Source of the DNA: JALOLV01 sp046295175
Lineage (GTDB): Bacteria; Bacteroidota; Bacteroidia; Cytophagales; Spirosomataceae
Direction of reading: 5' to 3'
DNA length: 64,000 nt
NCBI GenBank assembly: GCA_046295175.1
Contig: JBKBNY010000002.1
Location: 507,315 to 571,314, forward strand
Below the pieces are notes generated by a model. It saw nothing but the letters and a program-made list of their open reading frames with translations, was not told the origin of the DNA and ran no database searches. A program made the position numbers and the translations under genes. The stretch's first letter is position 1. Each line of letters opens with the position of its first letter. This document shows, in pieces, positions 58,029 to 64,000 of the stretch.

Positions 58029-58077
58029 ATTCAATAATAATTAGCGAATGAAAGAATTGAGAATAGCAACTATTCAA

Positions 58078-58878
58078 TTAAAATACATTCAGACTCTTCA
58101 GATAGAAGAAAATCGGCATAGCGGCAAATCCGAGCGGTATCAAGACCCCAAAGCCCCACACTCCCAAAAACTTAATGAGTGGAGTGTACTTTTTGTGATT
58201 GATTCCTAAAGTCTGAAATGCACTCTGGAACCCGTGGATAAGGTGATACGCAACCGCAACCATTGCCAGTACATAAAAGATAACCAAGAAAATATTCTTG
58301 AATCCTTCTTGTACTACGGTGTATAAATCTTTGACGATTGTGATTTTTACACCTTGCTGAAAATCAACCGTTTCTTCCATTTTCTTATTCAAAACAAACT
58401 CTTTTGGCATATCTTTGGGGTAGCCATCCATTTGTTTTCCGGTACGCATATCTTCGGCATACATCTTAAATGGCAAGTTGCCTTGCTTGTATTTCCACCA
58501 AAAATCATTCATGTGTACGGCTATGTAAACAAAAAGGATTGTTCCCAAAATAGCCATGTTGCGGCTTGCCCACGTAGAGCTGTTTTTTACGACAGCATAG
58601 CGAGTCGGGCGTGCCTGACGGTTTTTTATTTCGAGATAAATGCCCCAAATCGCATGGAATACGATTGATGCGTACAAAAGATAAGAAATGACTTTAATAA
58701 CGGGGAAAGTGGTCATAAAGACGGCGTAAACATTGAACGCATACCCACCGTCAGACTTGAATAATTGCAAATTACCGACAAGGTGAATAATTAGAAACGA
58801 GCAAAGAAAAAGCCCAGTTAATGACATCAAAACTTTCTTACCGATAGAACTTGATAAGGTTTTTGCTAACCAAGACAT
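58078..58878 (-). CDS. sdhC: Succinate dehydrogenase cytochrome b subunit
   Basis: 266 aa with five hydrophobic helices (about 12-32, 55-85, 105-125, 190-215, 235-258). Histidines for two hemes occur in LFLCSFLIIHLVGNLQLF, YASIVFHAIWGIYLE, FVYIAVHMNDFWW and VAVAYHLIHGFQSAF. This single-subunit, two-heme anchor is the group B form found in Bacteroidota. It begins the sdhCAB operon, 49 nt before sdhA. A -7 match (TACTTTTG, minus, 58961-58968) lies about 83 nt upstream. Confidence 0.94.
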   Translation of the reverse strand: MSWLAKTLSSSIGKKVLMSLTGLFLCSFLIIHLVGNLQLFKSDGGYAFNVYAVFMTTFPVIKVISYLLYASIVFHAIWGIYLEIKNRQARPTRYAVVKNSSTWASRNMAILGTILFVYIAVHMNDFWWKYKQGNLPFKMYAEDMRTGKQMDGYPKDMPKEFVLNKKMEETVDFQQGVKITIVKDLYTVVQEGFKNIFLVIFYVLAMVAVAYHLIHGFQSAFQTLGINHKKYTPLIKFLGVWGFGVLIPLGFAAMPIFFYLKSLNVF

Positions 58879-59227
58879 AGTTATTTAATGATTTTGATTT
58901 CAGAATTTTTGATTTTTAATACCAAAACTTCCTTTGAAAAATACAAATTTTTTAGCGGCTCAAAAGTAAACTTCAAATCGTTTCAAACCAATATAAAATT
59001 TGTTTTTTTTGGTAATAAAGAATAGTTATTCTTAATAAAATCAAAAAAGTATGACAAATCATTGATTTTGTATTCTATTCGTTTTCAGTAACTTGGCGTA
59101 TAATTTTATTGTTTTAATTATTTTTTAAAATTTTGTAATATCGGCTCAGATGGGAGTTCTGTTTAAGAATTTTTATATCTTTGACGAAACAATTGACAAA
59201 GTTTACTGAAAATTGTAAACTGCAAAT
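58879..59227. other. Divergent promoter region sdhC / moxR
   Basis: 349 nt, strongly A/T-rich, with no ORF. On the minus strand TACTTTTG (58961-58968) is a probable sdhCAB -7 element. On the plus strand TATCTTTG (59176-59183) lies 44 nt before the moxR ATG. No further inverted repeat of note was seen. Confidence 0.5.
59176..59183 (+). promoter_or_regulatory. moxR -7 element
   Basis: TATCTTTG, an exact TAnnTTTG match, 44 nt before the ATG at 59228. No clear -33 element at the standard distance. Confidence 0.45.
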
Positions 59228-60199
59228 ATGGAAGGCTCAAGATATTTACATAAAAAAATACGTGATGTTTTTGCCGAGACGGGCAAGGTAGTAATTGGCC
59301 AAGAAAGGTTAATAAACCGTCTGTTAATTGGTCTTTTTACGGGCGGACACATCCTGCTCGAAGGCGTACCTGGTTTGGCCAAAACCAAAACCATCAATAC
59401 ACTTGCCAAAGTTCTTGATTTGGGTTTTAATCGTATTCAGTTTACGCCCGATTTGCTCCCAGCCGACCTCATCGGAACAATGATTTATAACCAAAAATCG
59501 GGTGATTTTGAAGTAAAAAAAGGGCCTGTTTTTGCCAATCTTATCTTGGCCGATGAAGTAAACCGAGCCCCTGCCAAAGTACAGTCGGCACTGCTCGAAG
59601 CAATGGCCGAGAAACAAGTAACTATCGGCGACGAAAGCTACAAACTCGACAAGCCATTTATGGTTATGGCAACCCAAAACCCCGTTGAGCAAGAAGGAAC
59701 TTATCCGCTACCCGAAGCTCAGGTTGACAGGTTTATGATGAAGGTTTTTGTGGATTATTTGGATAAAAATGCCGAATTAGAGGTGATTCGCCGCATGGCA
59801 AACCTCAATTTTAATTATCAACCACAACCAATTCTCAACAAAGAAGAGATTACGGCAATCAGAGAAGAAATCAACCGAATCACAATTTCGGAAATGCTCG
59901 AACGCTACATAATTGAGTTGGTTTTTGCATCACGAAGACCCATTGAATACGGTTTGAAAGAAGAAGCCAGATACATTCAGTTTGGTGCTTCGCCACGTGC
60001 GGGGATTTCGCTTTATAATGCCGCCAAAGCATTGGCTTACTTCGACGAACGTGACTATGTATTGCCCGAAGACATAAAAGCTCTTGTGCCAGATGTGTTT
60101 AATCACCGAATCATACTAAACTACGAAGCCGAAGCCGATGGCGTAACGACATTACAAATCATAGATTCGATTTTGAAACGAGTGGCGATTGGGCGATAA
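59228..60199 (+). CDS. MoxR-type AAA+ ATPase
   Basis: 323 aa. Walker A is in HILLEGVPGLAKTKTINTLAK, Walker B in LILADEVNRAPAKVQSALLEAMAEKQVTIGDE, followed by MVMATQNPVEQEGTYPLPEAQVDRFMMKV (sensor 1 and arginine-finger region). This is the MoxR family, chaperone-like ATPases that usually work with a DUF58 protein and a von Willebrand A-domain protein. Neither is present; the next gene (12 nt downstream) is a NUDIX hydrolase, so the usual partners must be elsewhere. Cytosolic. Confidence 0.93.
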   Translation: MEGSRYLHKKIRDVFAETGKVVIGQERLINRLLIGLFTGGHILLEGVPGLAKTKTINTLAKVLDLGFNRIQFTPDLLPADLIGTMIYNQKSGDFEVKKGPVFANLILADEVNRAPAKVQSALLEAMAEKQVTIGDESYKLDKPFMVMATQNPVEQEGTYPLPEAQVDRFMMKVFVDYLDKNAELEVIRRMANLNFNYQPQPILNKEEITAIREEINRITISEMLERYIIELVFASRRPIEYGLKEEARYIQFGASPRAGISLYNAAKALAYFDERDYVLPEDIKALVPDVFNHRIILNYEAEADGVTTLQIIDSILKRVAIGR

Positions 60200-60211
60200 T
60201 CTACAAATTGA

Positions 60212-60697
60212 ATGATGATTCCAGAAGGTCTTAAAAGAGTAGCAACGATTTGTGTTTTGAAGCACAAAGACAGTTTTTTATTGCTCAAACGATTAAAAGA
60301 ACCTAATAAAGATAATTATACGCCAGTGGGTGGTAAACTCGACCCTTTTGAGAGTCCGCTCAAAGCGGCGATTCGTGAAACTTGGGAAGAAACGGGTATC
60401 AGTGTCGAGACCATGAAGTTTTGTGGGATGCTGACCGAGTCATCGCCTACTAAATATAACTGGACAAATTATATATATCTTGCCGAGATAGATTTTGTGC
60501 CACCGCCGCCTTGTAACGAAGGTACTCTCGAATGGATTTCGTTTGAAAACTTGCTTGATGTGCCAACTCCCAGAACCGATTGGTTTATTTACAGATACCT
60601 GCTCGATGGCAAACCTTTTGCTTTCAGTGCTGAGTTCGATGCCGAGTTGAATCTGACCGAAATGATTGAAGAAATTGAAGGAGTAAAAGTGGTTTAA
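60212..60697 (+). CDS. NUDIX hydrolase
   Basis: 161 aa from ATG 60212 or 60215. The NUDIX box is complete: GGKLDPFESPLKAAIRETWEETGI (G-x5-E-x7-RE-x2-EE-x-G), in the order binding Mg2+ and the pyrophosphate. The protein begins RVATICVLKHKDSFLLLKRLKEPNKDNYTPV, a MutT-like strand. It hydrolyses a nucleoside diphosphate linked to some moiety X; the substrate is not clear. The 12-nt spacing from moxR suggests one transcript. Confidence 0.9.
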   Translation: MMIPEGLKRVATICVLKHKDSFLLLKRLKEPNKDNYTPVGGKLDPFESPLKAAIRETWEETGISVETMKFCGMLTESSPTKYNWTNYIYLAEIDFVPPPPCNEGTLEWISFENLLDVPTPRTDWFIYRYLLDGKPFAFSAEFDAELNLTEMIEEIEGVKVV

Positions 60698-60739
60698 TAA
60701 ATCCATGACATAACCCCGTAGTCATGCCATGAATATTTC

Positions 60740-62254
60740 TTAATCTTCTCGCCCTTCTTTTCGATTTGCATCGGCCATTCGGACAATTTTTGGAGTGAAT
60801 TTGGCCAAAACTTTTACTAAATCGGTTTGTGCCGAAATCACGTCGTTGATGTCTTTATAGACCATTGGGGCTTCGTCTAAATCGCCACCGATGAGTTCGA
60901 TTCCGTATTCGTTCAATACTTTATTGAGTGCATTTTTGGTAATCGAATTTAAGGCAGCCGTACGGCTCATCAATCGACCTGCACCGTGCGATGCCGAGTT
61001 AAGCGAAGAAGTATTCCCCAGACCACGTACCACAAAACCAGGAGCAGTCATCGAGCCTGGAATGATTCCTAAATCATTAGCTCCCGCAGGTGTTGCTCCT
61101 TTACGATGAACTAAAACTTCTCTGCCTTCAAATTCTTCTTTCCAAGCAAAATTATGGTGGTTTTCGACCATCAATAACGGTTTTTCGCTGATTGCTTTTG
61201 CTATTTTTGCATGAATTTCATGATGATTGGCCGAGGCATAATCTCCAGCTAAATTCATAGCAATCCAATATTCTTGCCCTTCTTCGGTGTTCAAATCGAG
61301 CCATGCCAAATGAGCTGCTTGTTTTGGTAAAACAGTTTTTTGCATGGCAATTTTAGAATAATAATTTGCCACTGCACCACCGAAACCACGTGAACCCGAA
61401 TGTGAAAGCAAAGCTAAGTAAGTACCTACTGGCAGATTCAGTAAATCGTCTTGTTCGGTAACTTCCAGTAGGCCCCATTCAACAAAATGGTTGCCCGTGC
61501 CAGACGTACCCAATTGGCGATAGGCTTTGTCTTTTAAATCACGAATGATTTTGGTGGCCGTCCATTCTGGTTTATCCATCACCGATTCGTCAAATTTATG
61601 GGCAATTTCTCCACCAATGCCAAATTTGGTATTTTCTACCAAGCTACGCTTTAATAAATGTGGTTCTCGCTTAAAAATTTCGGGTGAAACATCAAAAACT
61701 GATAAACACATTCGGCAGGCAATATCAACACCAACGGCATAAGGAATGACTTTATCGGCTTCGGTAGCCAAAACACCACCAATTGGCAAACCATAACCTT
61801 GATGGGCATCGGGCATTAAAGCCCCAGCAATCGAAATCGGTAAGCTGACAGCAGTGTTCATCTGATTCAATGCACCTTGTTCGATAAAGTTCTCGCCGTA
61901 GATTTTATACGGAACGTTTTCGGTTCTTAGATTAAATTCGGTTGGTAAAGCCTTGGGTTTTGCTTCGAGCTCCATGTTTTCTTCTTTCGGAAGCCATGCT
62001 TTGCCTTCTTCTGATAATGGAATTGCGATTCCCTGCTTATTCAAATCATAGATTTTTTTAGCCAAATTGGTTACTTTATTCTTCGAATAAGCAAATTTCT
62101 TAGGATTTTGGAGCATGGCAGCAAATAACCCCAATACTTTTTCTTCGGGATATTCGGCACGCTCGATTAAGCCCGTTGCAACTCTAAGGAAAGCGTCGTG
62201 CATTTCTTCGGGTATCGGGGCAATGGAATTTATTTTTTCTAATATAGTATTCAT
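60740..62254 (-). CDS. rtcB: RtcB family RNA ligase with an N-terminal extension
   Basis: 504 aa from the ATG at 62254; the frame opens further upstream, in sequence without family character. RtcB joins 2',3'-cyclic phosphate or 3'-phosphate RNA ends to 5'-OH ends using GTP and Mn2+. Its landmarks are present: MPDAHQGYGLPIGGV, the metal ligands in GVDIACRM (Asp177, Cys180), GTGNHFVEWG (His256), LLSHSGSRG (His285), ENHHNFAWKE, HRKGATPA, and the guanylylated histidine in SASHGAGRLMSR (His423). An extra ~95 residues at the N-terminus precede the core. It ends a tight operon with a phosphatase, a primase-fold-like protein and a DinB protein. Confidence 0.92.
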   Translation of the reverse strand: MNTILEKINSIAPIPEEMHDAFLRVATGLIERAEYPEEKVLGLFAAMLQNPKKFAYSKNKVTNLAKKIYDLNKQGIAIPLSEEGKAWLPKEENMELEAKPKALPTEFNLRTENVPYKIYGENFIEQGALNQMNTAVSLPISIAGALMPDAHQGYGLPIGGVLATEADKVIPYAVGVDIACRMCLSVFDVSPEIFKREPHLLKRSLVENTKFGIGGEIAHKFDESVMDKPEWTATKIIRDLKDKAYRQLGTSGTGNHFVEWGLLEVTEQDDLLNLPVGTYLALLSHSGSRGFGGAVANYYSKIAMQKTVLPKQAAHLAWLDLNTEEGQEYWIAMNLAGDYASANHHEIHAKIAKAISEKPLLMVENHHNFAWKEEFEGREVLVHRKGATPAGANDLGIIPGSMTAPGFVVRGLGNTSSLNSASHGAGRLMSRTAALNSITKNALNKVLNEYGIELIGGDLDEAPMVYKDINDVISAQTDLVKVLAKFTPKIVRMADANRKEGRED

Positions 62255-62302
62255 TTTTTGGGGATTGTGTTTGGTTTTATAGAAACAGAGCAAGCCCAGC
62301 CT

Positions 62303-62623
62303 CTACGATGTGATTTTTTCTTGCAAAATCTCAATTAATCGTTCATCCATCAATTCAAATTCATCAGGAATAAATAGGACTTTTAGGATTTTGCCTTGAA
62401 TCTCACTCCTAAATTGCTGTGTGATGATTTCCTTGTGTCTTTTTTCCATAACATAAATCGTATCCGCCCAACGGATTAGTTTTTCATTGATTTTTACTCT
62501 CGATTGCGGACTCGTTCCACAAGATTTCACATCAAATTTTTCGTGATTTCTAAAAATCATTTCTGCTGTTAGGCTACGTCTTTTATTACGTGAGCATACG
62601 AAAAGGAGATTTGTTTTGGGCAT
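62303..62623 (-). CDS. Small LMW protein-tyrosine-phosphatase-like protein
   Basis: 106 aa from the ATG at 62623. The phosphatase loop reads LLFVCSRNKRRSLTAEMIF: C-x5-R-S as in low-molecular-weight phosphatases, but with basic residues in place of the usual glycine/asparagine. The C-terminal IPDEFELMDERLI replaces the usual D-P-Y general-acid region, with Asp as the possible acid. At 106 aa it is shorter than standard LMW-PTPs (about 150). It starts 5 nt after the stop of the primase-fold-like gene and ends 48 nt before rtcB, so it is clearly co-transcribed. It may act on protein phosphotyrosine or on RNA/nucleotide phosphates. Confidence 0.8.
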   Translation of the reverse strand: MPKTNLLFVCSRNKRRSLTAEMIFRNHEKFDVKSCGTSPQSRVKINEKLIRWADTIYVMEKRHKEIITQQFRSEIQGKILKVLFIPDEFELMDERLIEILQEKITS

Positions 62624-62628
62624 TGCTT

Positions 62629-63306
62629 TTATAAGAAATGGGGAATAAAATCTCCTTGTACGCAACCTGGAATAGGAACCAAATTATCTCCTTTTACGTC
62701 ACAACCTTCGATAGAAGTGATGTTTTTATACCAAGTTTTCTCAAATTCCTTATTCAGTTTGGCAAGTTCAATTAAAAGATGAAAGCCACCACGAGTTTGC
62801 AAAATCGTTAGACAATCTTCATTGACAAATGCTTTAACTTGAGGTAGAACATTTTCTAATGGCACATTGTCAAAGTCCAAATCGAAATACACTTTTCGAC
62901 TACACGCTTTCTGAATTTCAGACATTACTTCTTGATGTGGGTTATACCCGTTGTATTCATTTGTGATAAGTTCGGCAAATTTTATTAGTGAGTTTTTCGT
63001 TGCTTTCACTAAATCACGTGGATTTGGATTAATGTAAACCGCCAGTGTTTCTTGTGGAATTGGTAAACCACTTGATTTATACGTTCCAACTTCAATTTCT
63101 AACTGCTTAATTTTATCAAAAAGCATCTCTTTGTTACTCGTAAATCGTTTTAACTGGGCTTTATCAGCCTTCAGAGTTTTACCCGAAGTTTCGTATTTAT
63201 TTCGGGCAAATAACGACACATAATAAGTTTCGTGCTTTTGTAGGTTGGGTAACCAAGCAATGAATTCTTTCAATAATACTTCGTTTTCAATGATTTTATA
63301 GTTCAT
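62629..63306 (-). CDS. Unrecognised protein with archaeo-eukaryotic primase-like motifs
   Basis: 225 aa from the ATG at 63306 (the frame opens 18 nt earlier). No family is named with certainty. In the C-terminal half, KVYFDLDFDNVPLENVLPQVK resembles the AEP motif I (hhDhD), ILQTRGGFHLLIELAKL motif II (s-x-G-x-H), and GCDVKGDNLVPIPGCVQGDFIPHF the motif III with the following PG. The N-terminal ~90 residues are basic and helical. It could be a nucleotidyl transferase or a catalytically modified primase-fold protein that handles RNA ends for RtcB. Its start overlaps the DinB gene by 11 nt. Confidence 0.7.
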   Translation of the reverse strand: MNYKIIENEVLLKEFIAWLPNLQKHETYYVSLFARNKYETSGKTLKADKAQLKRFTSNKEMLFDKIKQLEIEVGTYKSSGLPIPQETLAVYINPNPRDLVKATKNSLIKFAELITNEYNGYNPHQEVMSEIQKACSRKVYFDLDFDNVPLENVLPQVKAFVNEDCLTILQTRGGFHLLIELAKLNKEFEKTWYKNITSIEGCDVKGDNLVPIPGCVQGDFIPHFL

Positions 63307-63865
63307 TTTGGTAGTCGTTTTCAATTTTAGTCATTTGCTCTAAATGCCTATGGATATGCATGGCTAAAAAATGAATGTACTGATAGACATCAATTTTTCC
63401 TAATCCGTTTACAGTCATGGTTGTCTTATAAAGAACACCCTCTCCATTGGGCATACTATCTAAATAATACAAGCACTCCTTTCTTTGATTTTCTAATTTA
63501 TGTTTCAAATCATTGAGTGTAATGCCACCTTGAGGTTCCATGTGTTCAGGTCGAATCCATGTAAAAGACTTATGCTTACCTATTTGTTCCAAATCAGCAT
63601 TCAGAAAATGATACCCTTTTAACTCATCGACTAAAATCAAATTATTGACATTTTTAAGTGCTTTTTGAGTGCCTTTTTTGATTAAAATCAAAAGAAAATA
63701 ATTAGTTAAGCTTATATGCTCCAAAATTTCATTAATAGTCCAACCACCGAATAAAGGGTGAAAGCTTCTCTTTTTATTATCCAAATTGAGCCAATAATCA
63801 AGACTATCAAAACACTCATTTATTGTTTGTCTGATGGTGTTTATTTGTGAATGAATCGGTATCAT
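63296..63865 (-). CDS. DinB-like family protein
   Basis: 189 aa. A four-helix bundle of the DinB/YfiT type: INTIRQTINECFDSLDYWLNLDNKKRSFHPLFGGWTINEILEHISLTNYFLLILIKKG in the first half and YQYIHFLAMHIHRHLEQMTKIENDY at the end. The three histidines in EHISL and HFLAMHIHRHLEQ fit the metal-binding site. Family members are metal-dependent transferases or stress proteins, mostly without known reactions. It is the first gene of the four-gene operon; its stop overlaps the next start by 11 nt. Confidence 0.85.
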   Translation of the reverse strand: MIPIHSQINTIRQTINECFDSLDYWLNLDNKKRSFHPLFGGWTINEILEHISLTNYFLLILIKKGTQKALKNVNNLILVDELKGYHFLNADLEQIGKHKSFTWIRPEHMEPQGGITLNDLKHKLENQRKECLYYLDSMPNGEGVLYKTTMTVNGLGKIDVYQYIHFLAMHIHRHLEQMTKIENDYQNEL

Positions 63866-63938
63866 TTTATATTATTTTGGTAGAGACAGGGCATGTGCCG
63901 AGCGAAGTAGGGTTATACCAGTAAAAAGCGAAACTTGA

Positions 63939-63956
63939 TTGTACCTGTTGGTACAA
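63939..63956. promoter_or_regulatory. Inverted repeat upstream of the DinB-RtcB operon
   Basis: TTGTACC (63939-63945) and GGTACAA (63950-63956) are exact inverted repeats around TGTT. It lies about 75 nt upstream of the operon start and could be an operator for it. The window ends soon after. Confidence 0.4.
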
Positions 63957-64000
63957 TATTCGCAATAGTTCTTTGAAATACTGTCAAAAGAAATGGGACA

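Noticed and set aside
1..64000. CRISPR array, tRNA, rRNA, insertion sequence or prophage
   Set aside because: No regularly spaced repeats with unique spacers, no cloverleaf-like segments, and no transposase, integrase or phage structural reading frames were seen.

Overview
The window reads as a stretch of chromosome from a free-living, aerobic, AT-rich member of the Bacteroidota, most likely a Cytophagales-type bacterium. The evidence is a PorP/SprF-family type IX secretion protein, several Bacteroidota-type outer-membrane barrels, a CrtD-like carotenoid desaturase, the sdhC-sdhA-sdhB order, weak Shine-Dalgarno sequences, and several promoters of the Bacteroidota form TTTG-N19/20-TAnnTTTG. 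The genus is not established. I see no rRNA, tRNA, insertion sequence, prophage or CRISPR array.

Layout. 1-5900: envelope barrels, NAD kinase, a histidine phosphatase, a thioesterase and a prohibitin-like protein. 6063-12273: a stand-alone maltokinase, an M20 peptidase and the divergent mntH/mntR-type metal pair with palindromic operators. 12390-28591: LptF/G permease, tsaB, two CtpA-type proteases each with a LytTR regulator nearby, pheS, a Tat-signal TIM-barrel protein, an S41 lipoprotein, TSUP and MFS transporters, OsmC, PorP/SprF and a membrane-anchored nitrilase. 28630-33431: DASH cryptochrome, Lrp divergent from ornithine aminotransferase, a DeoR-type regulator and CrcB. 33531-40657: APC permease, leuA with an attenuator-like leader, pyruvate kinase, carotenoid desaturase and a flippase-like protein. 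40766-48213: M14 peptidase, a papain-like protein with a repeated acidic tail, HIT, greA behind three tandem terminators, fmt and an Fe-alcohol dehydrogenase. 48374-55185: GH78 rhamnosidase, FMN reductase, AlkD-like glycosylase and a translationally coupled BNR glycosidase/Na+ symporter pair. 55234-63865: succinate dehydrogenase, MoxR, NUDIX and a tightly packed DinB / primase-fold-like / LMW phosphatase / RtcB operon.

The coding content is mostly housekeeping; the least explained material is between genes. Three leader or non-coding units stand out. One is a consensus promoter, 31-codon ORF and terminator ahead of leuA. The second is a promoter, 16-codon ORF and three terminators ahead of greA. 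The third is an orphan promoter-to-terminator unit of about 250 nt (32816-33068) under helically phased TGCA repeats beside a DeoR-type gene. There are also dispersed repeat families: a 33-bp AACCTCCAAGG palindrome in five copies (one forms the start of a CDS), a 74-bp element in two copies, and a MITE-like element. The strongest candidate for an undescribed protein system is the RtcB-linked four-gene operon at the right end. All functions are inferred by reading the sequence; no database search was run.
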